The translations under genes and the position numbers were made by a program. Of a stretch of 64,000 nucleotides of DNA, positions 31,252 to 40,270 are shown in pieces. This DNA is from Streptomyces sp. Act143. Lineage in GTDB: Bacteria; Actinomycetota; Actinomycetes; Streptomycetales; Streptomycetaceae. Below the pieces are notes generated by a model. The model saw only the letters and a program-made list of their open reading frames with translations. It searched no databases and was not told the origin of the DNA. Location: NCBI RefSeq assembly GCF_003143935.1, contig NZ_QFRX01000001.1, forward strand, positions 7,287,348 to 7,351,347. Reading direction: 5' to 3'. Position 1 is the first letter of the stretch. Each line of letters opens with the position of its first letter.

Positions 31252-32241
31252 ATGCCCCTCCCCAAAGCTGAACTGCACCTGCACATCGAAGGCACGCTGG
31301 AGCCCGAGCTGGCCTTCGAGCTCGCCGCCCGCAACGGTGTCGCGCTGCCGTACGCGGACGCCGGCGAGCTGAGCAAGGCGTACGACTTCGAGGACCTCCA
31401 GTCCTTCCTCAACCTGTACTACGAGCTGATGGCCGTCCTGCGCACCGAGCGCGACTTCGAGGACCTCGCCAACGCCTACCTGGCCCGGGCCGCCGCCCAG
31501 GGCGTGCGGCACGCGGAGATCTTCTTCGACCCGCAGGCGCACCTCGCGCGGGGCGTGGACATGGGCACGGTCGTGGACGGGCTGTGGCGGGCGCTGGGGA
31601 ACAGCGAGGCCGTGCACGGCATCTCCACGCAGCTGATCATGTGCTTCCTGCGCGACGAGTCCGCGGAGAGCGCCCTGGAGACCCTGGAGGCCGCCAAGCC
31701 GTACCTCGACCGGATCGTCGGCGTCGGCCTCGACTCCGCCGAGGTCGGGCATCCGCCGGTGAAGTTCCGGGAGGTGTACGAGGCCGCCGCCGCGCTGGGG
31801 CTGCGGCGCGTCGCGCACGCGGGCGAGGAGGGGCCGCCGGAGTACATCACCGAGGCACTGGACGTGCTGGGGGTGGAACGGATCGACCACGGGCTGCGGT
31901 GCATGGAGGATCCGGCCCTGGTGGAGCGCCTCGTCCGGGACCGGGTCCCGCTGACCCTCTGCCCGCTCTCCAACGTCCGGCTGCGCACGGTCGACGTCCT
32001 CGCCGACCACCCGCTGCCCGCGATGCTCGACGCCGGGCTGCTGTGCACGGTCAACTCCGACGACCCCGCCTACTTCGGGGGCTACGCCGGTGACAACTTC
32101 GACGCGGTGCGCTCCGCGTTGGGGCTGGGGGAGGAGCGTTTGCGGGAGCTGGCCCGCAACTCGTTCGTCGCCAGTTTCCTGGAGCATGACGAGGAGCGGC
32201 GGGCCCGGTATCTGGCCGAGGTGGAGGCGTATCAGTTCTGA
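31252..32241 (+). CDS. Adenosine/adenine deaminase family protein (probably adenine deaminase)
   Basis: A 329-residue zinc amidohydrolase-fold deaminase. Metal ligands are His9 and His11 (ELHLHIEGTLEPE), the catalytic pair lies in AHAGEEGPPE, and the later motifs are IDHGLRCMED and the NSDDPAYFGGY block. The last motif is characteristic of the Aah1/PA0148-type adenine deaminases rather than classic adenosine deaminases, which carry NTDDP. ATG 31252 is 20 bp after the RNase Z-like gene; the upstream open frame to 30946 is that gene in another frame. It likely serves purine salvage. Confidence 0.88.
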   Translation: MPLPKAELHLHIEGTLEPELAFELAARNGVALPYADAGELSKAYDFEDLQSFLNLYYELMAVLRTERDFEDLANAYLARAAAQGVRHAEIFFDPQAHLARGVDMGTVVDGLWRALGNSEAVHGISTQLIMCFLRDESAESALETLEAAKPYLDRIVGVGLDSAEVGHPPVKFREVYEAAAALGLRRVAHAGEEGPPEYITEALDVLGVERIDHGLRCMEDPALVERLVRDRVPLTLCPLSNVRLRTVDVLADHPLPAMLDAGLLCTVNSDDPAYFGGYAGDNFDAVRSALGLGEERLRELARNSFVASFLEHDEERRARYLAEVEAYQF

Positions 32242-32320
32242 GTTTCGGCTCCGGGCGGGTGGGGGCCGGTCGCGCCCCGCGGCGGAGCCGCATGTCGATA
32301 CAGCCCCGCGCCCCTGAAAG
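32241..32320. repeat. Intergenic repeat with hairpin, probable terminator
   Basis: cggctccg (32246-32253) and cggagccg (32283-32290) form an inverted repeat. The following gtcgatacagccccgcgccc matches a GC-rich element widely dispersed in Streptomyces intergenic DNA. It fills the 82-bp gap between two convergent genes and probably terminates both. Confidence 0.6.
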
Positions 32321-32323
32321 CCT

Positions 32324-33511
32324 CTACGCAGCCGTTGCCTTGTCGTAGACCTGGGCTTCCACCGGGATTTCCACCACCGGCAAGGAACGCCTGCCTGCCC
32401 CCAGTGCCACCGCCGTCATCGGTACGGCGATCAGCAGCAGGCCCGCCGCCAGGACCAGGCCCATCACCGGGAAGCCCGCCCGTGCCGAGAGCAGGCTGCC
32501 CGCCAGGGGGCCCGCGGCCGTGCCGAGGGACGAGGCCGAGCTCACGAGCACGGCCCAGCGGCCCCGTGGGTCCAGGGACGCGGCGAGGCCGATGACGTAC
32601 GACAGGACGATCGGGTAGAGGACGTTCCACGCGATCTCGCCGGTCGCGAACGTGGTGAGGTCGGTCGCGGCGGCGCTCAGCGCGATGCAGGCGGCGATCA
32701 GGGCCGTGCCCGCCCCGATGGGCAGGGCCCTGCCGAGCCGGGGGCCGAGCGCGCCCGCGCCGACGACCCCGAGCAGTCCGGCGCCGAGGGCGATCGCGAA
32801 GACCGCGCCGACGGTGGCCTCGGTGAGGTGCGCCTGGTCGAGGCCGATGCGGCCGCTGACGCCCCAGAGGGAGTTCTGGGCGAGGGACCAGCACGGCAGC
32901 GTGAGAGCGAGGAGCAGCCCGGCGCGCAGGTGCGGCAGCGGGGCCTTGGTGTGCCGGGCGCCGCGGGTCGCGGTGGCGGGTGCGAGGCGGCCGGTGAGGG
33001 GCCAGACCGCCAGCGCCGTGAGGGCGATCGCGGCCAGCGGCCGGCCGTGGCCGGGGCCGAGGTGCGGGACCGTCAGATAGACGGCGCCGGCGAGCGCGGA
33101 GACACCGAGCAGGCCGAACGTGGTGGTGCGGTGCGGGTCAGGCTGGGCGGCGATGCCGGTGGCGGCCACCGCCGTCGCCGTACCGGAGCCGAAACCGCCG
33201 ACGAGCACGCCCGCGACGACGGCCCACACGGTGTGGGTGAGCGCGCCGCCGCCATAGCCGAGGACGGCGAGGGCGAGGCCGGTGCGGGCCAGGAGGCGGG
33301 GGCCGATGCGGTCGACCCGGGAGGCGAACAGGAAGCCCGCCGCGGCCGAGCTCAGCAGCAGCGCGCTGCCGACGGCGCCCGCCTGGGTGGCGGAGAGCGG
33401 AAGCCCCGAGTCGAGTCTGCCGACGGTGGTCGGGAGGAGGTACGGGGCGAGGTACCCGGCCGTGAAAAGGGCAATGAGGGGCCAGGGCGTGGTGGTGCGG
33501 GGGGCGGACAC
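32324..33511 (-). CDS. MFS transporter
   Basis: A 395-residue inner-membrane protein with twelve hydrophobic segments and the MFS cytoplasmic motif ASRVDRIGPRLLARTG after segment 2. GTG 33509-33511 (VSAPRTTTPWPLIALF) is preferred because it directly precedes the first membrane segment; the longer frame adds about 45 residues of unlikely composition. It lies on the same strand as, and downstream of, the IclR gene with a 178-bp gap. The substrate is unknown; the fold suggests a sugar-efflux or drug-efflux type protein. Confidence 0.85.
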   Translation of the reverse strand: MSAPRTTTPWPLIALFTAGYLAPYLLPTTVGRLDSGLPLSATQAGAVGSALLLSSAAAGFLFASRVDRIGPRLLARTGLALAVLGYGGGALTHTVWAVVAGVLVGGFGSGTATAVAATGIAAQPDPHRTTTFGLLGVSALAGAVYLTVPHLGPGHGRPLAAIALTALAVWPLTGRLAPATATRGARHTKAPLPHLRAGLLLALTLPCWSLAQNSLWGVSGRIGLDQAHLTEATVGAVFAIALGAGLLGVVGAGALGPRLGRALPIGAGTALIAACIALSAAATDLTTFATGEIAWNVLYPIVLSYVIGLAASLDPRGRWAVLVSSASSLGTAAGPLAGSLLSARAGFPVMGLVLAAGLLLIAVPMTAVALGAGRRSLPVVEIPVEAQVYDKATAA

Positions 33512-33689
33512 GGGCGTTCCCAGGGCATGCGGAAGGAGCGGCTCAAGAAAGGGGGTTGGGCGACGACCGTCGAGGGACAGGAACGCGCGGGCAATTTGTA
33601 TCAAGCACGCGGTTCCAGAAGAAGAGGCGAGGGTGTGACGTGGCACACGTTGTGTTTGGGGTGGGTGAGGGCGGGTAGAAGCGCGGCCC

Positions 33690-34472
33690 TCACCGCCAGT
33701 GGGCCGCCGCTCCGCCGCCGGGGGGCGCCGCCTCGATCTTGGCCCTGATCTCCCGCATCACCGCGACGATCTGCTCCTCGTGCCCCGGCGTCAGCCGGGC
33801 CACCGGCACCGAGCAGCTGATCGCGTCCTGGGCGGGGGCGTCGTAGCGCAGGGCGAAGCCGAAGCCGACGAGGCCGAGGACCCCTTCCTCGCGGTCGATC
33901 GAGTAGCCCCGGGAGCGGGTCTTTGCCAGGTCCGCCAGCAAGGACTCCCTGGTGGTGTGGGAATGGGGGGTCAGCGCCTCGTACGGCCCAGCCGGCAGCT
34001 CCGCGTCCGCCCGCTCCGCCAGCAGGGCCTTGCCCAGCGCGCCCGCATGGGCCGGCAGGCGGCGGCCGACGCGGCTGATCGTGCGCAGGTACTCGTGGGA
34101 CTCGCGGGTCGCCAGATAGGCCACGTCCCGGCCGTCCAGGCGGCCCATGTGGATGGTCTCCCCGAGGGCCTCGGACGCCTCGTCGAGGTACGGGCGCACG
34201 ACCCGGACGCGCGGGTCCGAGTCCAGATAGCTGGTGCCGGCCAGCAGGGCGTGGATGCCGATGCCGTAGAGGGAGCCGGTGACGTCCGTGCGGACCCAGC
34301 CCCGGGAGATCAGCGTCTGGAGCAGCGCGTACATCGAGCTGCGCGGTACGCCGAGCTCGTCGGCCAGCTCCTGCAGCCGCGCCGGGCGGTCCCCGCGTGC
34401 GGCCAGCACTTCCAGCAGTTCGACCGTGCGCGCGGCCGACTTCACCTCGCGCACACCCCCTGTCTCCGACAT
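33690..34472 (-). CDS. IclR-family transcriptional regulator
   Basis: A 260-residue regulator. The N-terminal winged helix-turn-helix is VKSAARTVELLEVLAARGDR with the recognition part LADELGVPRSSMYALLQTL. The C-terminal ligand-binding IclR domain contains GETIHMGRLDGRDVAYLATR, LPAHAGALGKALLA and a metal-free effector pocket with ISCSVPVA near the end. The ATG at 34470-34472 is used. It is divergent from glucarate dehydratase, so it very likely controls that gene in response to a sugar acid or its breakdown product. Direct repeats in the intergenic region are candidate sites. Confidence 0.93.
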   Translation of the reverse strand: MSETGGVREVKSAARTVELLEVLAARGDRPARLQELADELGVPRSSMYALLQTLISRGWVRTDVTGSLYGIGIHALLAGTSYLDSDPRVRVVRPYLDEASEALGETIHMGRLDGRDVAYLATRESHEYLRTISRVGRRLPAHAGALGKALLAERADAELPAGPYEALTPHSHTTRESLLADLAKTRSRGYSIDREEGVLGLVGFGFALRYDAPAQDAISCSVPVARLTPGHEEQIVAVMREIRAKIEAAPPGGGAAAHWR

Positions 34473-34486
34473 GTGCCGATCGTAAT

Positions 34487-34553
34487 CGCGGATGACCGGA
34501 CCATTGACGGCCGGTGTTCGCCTATCTAATCTCCATCTCCATACGCGGATGAC
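34487..34553. promoter_or_regulatory. Direct repeat, candidate IclR binding region
   Basis: cgcggatgac occurs at 34487-34496 and at 34544-34553, 57 bp apart, inside the 87-bp gap between the IclR gene and the short ORF before gudD. The spacing is close to a whole number of helical turns. Nearby tctccatctcc is a third short repeat. Binding is inferred from position only. Confidence 0.4.
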
Positions 34554-34559
34554 GTCTAC

Positions 34560-34730
34560 ATGGGGAGATGGCTCGGCGTGGAGATCGACACCGACCCCGT
34601 CCGACGGCTGCGGGACGCGACGGCGACCGACGTGCTGTCCTCTCCGCCCGCCTACCCCTCGGCCGGCGGCCTCGCCGACCTCAAGGACTTGCACACCACC
34701 GGACTCGACCTCGTAGGAGGCGCCCTGTGA
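34560..34730 (+). CDS. Short ORF coupled to gudD
   Basis: A 56-residue reading frame from ATG 34560, MGRWLGVEIDTDPVRRLRDA and so on, ending LDLVGGAL. Its stop overlaps the gudD GTG as GTGA, and third positions are G/C-rich. AGGAGG (34714-34719) near its end would serve gudD. It may be a genuine small protein, a leader that couples translation, or the 3' remnant of a lost gene. I recognise no family. Confidence 0.4.
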   Translation: MGRWLGVEIDTDPVRRLRDATATDVLSSPPAYPSAGGLADLKDLHTTGLDLVGGAL

Positions 34731-36016
34731 ACCTCGCGATCGCCGACGTACGGCTGACCCCGATCCTCGTCGCCGACCCGCCGCTGCTCAACACGCAGGG
34801 CGTGCACCAGCCGTACACCCCGCGTCTCGTCGTCGAGGTGGAGACCGCGGACGGGGTCGTCGGGGTCGGTGAGACGTACGGCGACACCAAGTACCTGGAA
34901 CTGGCGCGGCCGTTCGCCAAGAAGCTGATCGGACGTCAGGTGTCCGACCTCAACGGGCTGTTCACGGTCGCCGACGCGGTCGCCGTCGACGACGCCCGGG
35001 TCTCCGGACAGGCCGACGTCGGCGGGCTGCGCGGTGTCCAGACCGCCGACAAGCTGCGGCTGTCCGTCGTCTCCGGCTTCGAGGTGGCCTGCCTCGACGC
35101 CCTCGGCAAGGCGCTCGGGCTGCCCGTGCACGCCCTGCTGGGCGGCAAGCTGCGCGACACCGTCGAGTACAGCGCCTACCTGTTCTACAAGTGGGCCGGC
35201 CATCCGGCGGGCGTCGCCGCGGAGAAGGACGACTGGGGGGCCGCCGTCGATCCGGCCGGGGTCGTGGCGCAGGCGCGGCTGTTCAAGGAGCGGTACGGGT
35301 TCACCTCGTTCAAGCTCAAGGGCGGCGTCTTCCCGCCGGACGAGGAGATCGCCGCCGTGCGGGCGCTCGCCGAAGCGTTCCCCGGGCATCCGCTGCGGCT
35401 CGACCCCAACGGGGCCTGGTCGGTGGAGACTTCGCTGAAGGTGGCCGAGGAGCTCGGGGACGTCCTGGAGTACCTGGAGGACCCCGCCCTCGGGACGCCG
35501 GCCATGGCCGAGGTGTCCGCCGGGACCGACGTGCCGCTCGCCACCAACATGTGCGTGACGACGTTCGCCGAGATCAAAGAGGCGTTCGTGAAGGACGCCG
35601 TGCAGGTCGTCCTCTCCGACCACCACTACTGGGGCGGGCTGCGCAACACCCAGCAACTCGCCGCGATCTGCCGGACGTTCGGGGTCGGGGTGTCCATGCA
35701 CTCCAACACCCATCTGGGGATCTCGCTGGCCGCGATGACGCACGTCGCGTCCACCGTCCCCAACCTCCACCACGCCTGCGACTCGCACTATCCGTGGCAG
35801 TCGGAGGACGTGCTGACCGAGCGGCTGGTCTTCGAGGGCGGGAAGGTCGCCGTGTCCGACGCGCCCGGGCTCGGGGTCGAGGTCGACCCGGAGAAGCTGC
35901 GGGTGCTGCACCGGCGGTGGCTCGACGACAACGGGTCGCTGCGGGAGCGGGACGACGCGGCGGCGATGCGGGTGGCCGAACCGGGGTGGGTGACGCCGGG
36001 CGTGCCTCGCTGGTGA
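34727..36016 (+). CDS. gudD: Glucarate dehydratase (enolase superfamily)
   Basis: A 429-residue enzyme that dehydrates D-glucarate (or L-idarate) to 5-dehydro-4-deoxyglucarate. The N-terminal capping domain starts LAIADVRLTPILVADPPLLN. The barrel carries KLKGG (base Lys), LRLDPNGAW and EDPA metal ligands, ATNMCVTTF, and the GlucD-specific LSDHHYWGG and SMHSNTHLGISLAAM blocks with the catalytic His. The length is normal. GTG 34727 overlaps the upstream short ORF. It is divergent from an IclR regulator. The next pathway enzymes (kdgD-type, dehydrogenase) are not adjacent. Confidence 0.92.
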   Translation: MNLAIADVRLTPILVADPPLLNTQGVHQPYTPRLVVEVETADGVVGVGETYGDTKYLELARPFAKKLIGRQVSDLNGLFTVADAVAVDDARVSGQADVGGLRGVQTADKLRLSVVSGFEVACLDALGKALGLPVHALLGGKLRDTVEYSAYLFYKWAGHPAGVAAEKDDWGAAVDPAGVVAQARLFKERYGFTSFKLKGGVFPPDEEIAAVRALAEAFPGHPLRLDPNGAWSVETSLKVAEELGDVLEYLEDPALGTPAMAEVSAGTDVPLATNMCVTTFAEIKEAFVKDAVQVVLSDHHYWGGLRNTQQLAAICRTFGVGVSMHSNTHLGISLAAMTHVASTVPNLHHACDSHYPWQSEDVLTERLVFEGGKVAVSDAPGLGVEVDPEKLRVLHRRWLDDNGSLRERDDAAAMRVAEPGWVTPGVPRW

Positions 36017-36285
36017 CCCACCCGTCCCGAACACCCTGCTCACTCAAGCTGGGCGGGTCCGTCGCCCCGACCGCCTTCGGGATCACCGAGGACACGACCG
36101 GGCCGGCCAAGGACGGACAGGTCGGAGTCATGGGCGTCGGATTCCTGGCCGCGCTCAGTGTGCTGCTGGTGCGCGGCGGCGGCCGAAACCAGCGCATCCC
36201 GACGCGGGCCACGACGCTCCCGGTGGCCCCGGAAGCCACTTGGGGTACGGCGCGTATCGCCCGGCCGGGCTCCGCGACGGCCTGA
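36013..36285 (+). CDS. Short ORF after gudD, one membrane segment
   Basis: A 90-residue frame from GTG 36013, overlapping the gudD stop as GTGA and ending TGA 36283. It encodes LKLGGSVAPTAFGITEDT, then one hydrophobic segment MGVGFLAALSVLLV followed by a basic run. Third positions are mostly G/C. It could be a small membrane protein or the remnant of a lost transporter. It occupies most of the 360-bp gap before the PfkB kinase; the rest holds nothing recognisable. Confidence 0.35.
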   Translation: MTHPSRTPCSLKLGGSVAPTAFGITEDTTGPAKDGQVGVMGVGFLAALSVLLVRGGGRNQRIPTRATTLPVAPEATWGTARIARPGSATA

Positions 36286-36376
36286 CGCGCGGGACGCGTC
36301 GCGCTCGGTGGACCCTTCCGTTGCCGGTGGGGTGGTGCAGACTGGCTGAATCCGCACCACTCGCAGGGAGCGCCTC

Positions 36377-37531
36377 GTGATCGCGTCCAGGGCATCCGTC
36401 GGAAAGGCACCGTCGGGACCGTCACACCTCGGAGCGACGACCGGGCCGTGCCAGGCCCAGGTCGATCCGCTCGCCGCGCTGCGCGCACCCGGCGACCCGC
36501 CCTGGGACGTCTATCTCACCGGCACCGTCTTCCTCGACATCATCTTCACCGGGCTCGACTCCGCCCCGGTGCGCGGGACCGAGTCCTGGGCGCGCGGGAT
36601 GGGGTCCAGCCCCGGCGGTGTCGCCAACATGGCGACGGCGCTGGCCCGCCTCGGTCTGAAGACGTCCCTCGCGGCGGCCTTCGGCTCCGATCACTACGGC
36701 GAATACTGCTGGGACGCCCTGGCGCAGGGCGAGGGCATCGACCTCACCCCGTCGCGCACCGTCCCGGGCTGGCACTCCCCGGTCACCGTCTCCATGGCGT
36801 ACGAGGGCGAGCGCACCATGGTCTCCCACGGCCACGAGCCGCCACCGGAGGAGCCCGCCCCCGACTGCCCGCCCCGCGCGCGTGCCGCGGTCGCCTCGCT
36901 GGTGCCGGGCCGGCGCGCCCCGTGGATCGCCGAGGCCGCGAGCAAGGGCACCCGCGTCTTCGCCGACGTCGGCTGGGACGACACCGGCGCCTGGGACCTC
37001 GCGGGCCTGCCCGACCTCGCACACTGCGAGGCCTTCCTGCCCAACGCCCAGGAGGCCATGCGGTACACCCGCACGTCCTGCCCGCGCGAGGCCGCCCACG
37101 CCCTCCTCGACCATGTGCCGCTCGCCGTCGTCACCCTCGGCGCGGAGGGCGCCTACGCGGTGGACCGGCGCACGGGGGAGTCCGCCGAGGTCCCCGCCAT
37201 CGCCGTGGAGGCCCTCGACCCCACCGGTGCCGGAGACGTCTTCGTCGCCGGCTTCGTCACCGGCACCCTGGCGGGCTGGCCGCTCGCCGACCGCCTCGCC
37301 TTCGCCGGGCTGACCGCCGCGCTCTCCGTCCAGGAGTTCGGCGGCTCCCTGTCGGCGCCGGGCTGGTCGGAGATCGGCGCGTGGTGGCGCAAGGTCCAGT
37401 CCGTACCGGGCCAGGACCCCGCGGCCCTGCGCCGCTACGGCTTCCTGGCGGACCTGGTCCCGACAGAACAGGCCCGCCCGTGGCCCCTGCGACGAGCGGT
37501 ACCGACGATCGGGTTCCGACGGTCGGCTTAG
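36377..37531 (+). CDS. PfkB-family carbohydrate kinase
   Basis: A 384-residue ribokinase-like sugar or nucleoside kinase. The N-terminal region after about 44 extra residues begins DVYLTGTVFLDIIFTG; the substrate motif SSPGGVANMATALARLG and the C-terminal PfkB signature with catalytic Asp (DPTGAGDVFVAGFVTG) are clear. GTG 36377 has GGGAG 7 nt upstream. An in-frame start nearer the domain is not obvious, so the extension may be real. It stands alone; the substrate cannot be told from neighbours, though gudD nearby hints at sugar-acid use. Confidence 0.88.
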   Translation: MIASRASVGKAPSGPSHLGATTGPCQAQVDPLAALRAPGDPPWDVYLTGTVFLDIIFTGLDSAPVRGTESWARGMGSSPGGVANMATALARLGLKTSLAAAFGSDHYGEYCWDALAQGEGIDLTPSRTVPGWHSPVTVSMAYEGERTMVSHGHEPPPEEPAPDCPPRARAAVASLVPGRRAPWIAEAASKGTRVFADVGWDDTGAWDLAGLPDLAHCEAFLPNAQEAMRYTRTSCPREAAHALLDHVPLAVVTLGAEGAYAVDRRTGESAEVPAIAVEALDPTGAGDVFVAGFVTGTLAGWPLADRLAFAGLTAALSVQEFGGSLSAPGWSEIGAWWRKVQSVPGQDPAALRRYGFLADLVPTEQARPWPLRRAVPTIGFRRSA

Positions 37532-37682
37532 CGGGCGTCTGCGGGGGCGGCAGGCGTGGGGGCGGCGGACATGCGGTCGGCCGCCGTGGGGCGGCAGGTA
37601 TGCGGTCGGCGGTGCGGGGCGCTGGCGGTGGGGACGGCAGTCGGCGGCGTGTGCAGGTGTGGGTTCGTGTGCGGCGGGGGGC

Positions 37683-38396
37683 TCAGGCCGGTGTGCGGTT
37701 CAGTACCTCCGTGACCTGATTCCGTACCGCCTCCCGTGCCACGGACGGCAGTGTGCCGAGCGGTGTGCCGGCCAGGGTGTCGAGGACCGGTTCGGCCTCC
37801 CTGCCGTACGGGACGGTCTCGCTCAGGACGTCGTAGCCGTCCCGGACCGCCACCCGCAGCGTCGGCCTGCCGTCGTCCTCGGGCGTCACGGCGACGGCGA
37901 CCACCAGCGGCGGCTCCCCGGTCTCCGGCAGCTTGCGGTAGCCGCTGGCCAGCGGGGTGCGCCAGCGCAGGCTCAGCAGCACCGGGCGCTTCGCCGTGAG
38001 CTCGGCGAGGTCGGTCTCGAAGGGGCCCTCCGTGTCCAGGGCGGTGGCGCGGGCGTCCAGCACCAGGGCGGCGGGCAGCAGGCAGCGCAGCGTGCTGCCG
38101 ACGATGTTGCCGCCCACCGTCGCGGTCCGGCGCACCGCCCCCGTCCCCACCTTCGACGCCGCCCTGTGCAGTACCTCGGGCACCCGCTCGTCGACCCGGT
38201 GCAGCAGCACCGCCGCCCCCAGCTCCCCGGTGCCGAGCACATTGGCCTCCGGCACCTCGCGCAGGCTCATCGCCTGCTCCGGGAAGCCGTCCCGTTGCCA
38301 GACGGCCCACTGGAGGGTGGCTCCGCCGACGGGTATCGCCCCCTCGGACAGGCACTGGCGTGCCTCGGACACGGACGTGGGCAGACGCAAGAACAC
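37683..38396 (-). CDS. FAD-binding subunit of molybdopterin dehydrogenase type
   Basis: A 237-residue protein of the CO-dehydrogenase/xanthine-dehydrogenase medium-subunit type. VFLRLPTSVSEARQCLSEGA and VGGATLQWAVWQRDG correspond to the first FAD phosphate loop, ATVGGNIVGSTLRCLLPAALVLDA to the second, and the C-terminal CO_deh_flav_C-like part follows. GTG 38394-38396 is chosen; the upstream extension is basic low-complexity sequence. The catalytic molybdenum subunit and the 2Fe-2S subunit are not in the window, so this is an orphan subunit here. The 151-bp gap downstream to the PfkB gene shows only GC-rich repeats. Confidence 0.82.
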   Translation of the reverse strand: MFLRLPTSVSEARQCLSEGAIPVGGATLQWAVWQRDGFPEQAMSLREVPEANVLGTGELGAAVLLHRVDERVPEVLHRAASKVGTGAVRRTATVGGNIVGSTLRCLLPAALVLDARATALDTEGPFETDLAELTAKRPVLLSLRWRTPLASGYRKLPETGEPPLVVAVAVTPEDDGRPTLRVAVRDGYDVLSETVPYGREAEPVLDTLAGTPLGTLPSVAREAVRNQVTEVLNRTPA

Positions 38397-38679
38397 GGCC
38401 GACCTGCTTTCCCCGGACTTACGGTGACGAGAACTCTTCCCGGACCCGCGGCGGCGAGAACGCACGCGCGGAGCGCTGTCGGCGCGCATTCTCCCCACGC
38501 GCGCGGGGGGCGTATGCAGGGCTCACCGCGGCATGCGGGGCGCCCGCACCCCCGCTCACGGTGGGCGGAAAACACCTTCGGCGTTGTCAGCCCCCCGGCG
38601 TACCCTGGAAATCGCCAGGCCGCCCTTGTGGCGGGCGAGTCGTTTCGAGGAGGACGAGCAAGGCCTACAGAGCCGGCCC

Positions 38680-39759
<1,080 letters not shown>

Positions 39760-39772
39760 ACACCGCACAACC

Positions 39773-40270
39773 ATGTCGATCGACGTCAACAACGAGTCCG
39801 GAACCGAGGTCGACGAGCAGGCGATCCTCGACATCGCCCGCTACGCACTCGCGCGGATGCGCATCCACCCGCTCTCCGAGCTCTCGGTGATCGTCGTGGA
39901 CGCCGACGCCATGGAGCAGCTGCACATCCAGTGGATGGACCTGCCGGGGCCGACCGACGTCATGTCCTTCCCGATGGACGAGCTGCGGCCGCCCGGCAAG
40001 GACGACGAGGAGCCCCCGCAGGGACTGCTCGGTGACATCGTGCTGTGCCCCGAGGTGGCCAAGAAGCAGGGGGAGGACGCGCCCACGCAGCACTCCATGG
40101 ACGAGGAGCTCCAGCTCCTGACCGTCCACGGCGTGCTGCACCTGCTCGGCTACGACCACGAGGAGCCGGACGAGAAGGCCGAGATGTTCGGCCTCCAGGC
40201 GGCCATCGTGGACGGCTGGCGGGCCGAGAAGGGTATGACGGGTCCGTCGCCGGCCCCGACCGTGTCATGA
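39773..40270 (+). CDS. ybeY: Endoribonuclease YbeY
   Basis: A 165-residue metal-dependent RNase for 16S rRNA 3'-end maturation and ribosome quality control. The zinc motif is His119-x3-His123-x5-His129 in HGVLHLLGYDH. The conserved DLPGPTDVMSFPMDE block and an Asp/Glu-rich insert typical of actinobacterial YbeY precede it. ATG 39773 is 13 bp after the phoH stop; the longer open frame from 39626 overlaps phoH. Its stop overlaps the next gene as ATGA. Confidence 0.96.
   Translation: MSIDVNNESGTEVDEQAILDIARYALARMRIHPLSELSVIVVDADAMEQLHIQWMDLPGPTDVMSFPMDELRPPGKDDEEPPQGLLGDIVLCPEVAKKQGEDAPTQHSMDEELQLLTVHGVLHLLGYDHEEPDEKAEMFGLQAAIVDGWRAEKGMTGPSPAPTVS

Noticed and set aside
33638..33650. Palindrome acgtg-gca-cacgt between the IclR and MFS genes
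   Set aside because: It is only 13 bp, lies downstream of one gene and over 120 bp before the next start; too weak to call an operator.
37532..37682. Possible small gene between the PfkB and FAD-subunit genes
   Set aside because: The stretch is G-rich with imperfect repeats of atgcggtcggc and shows no consistent coding pattern on either strand.
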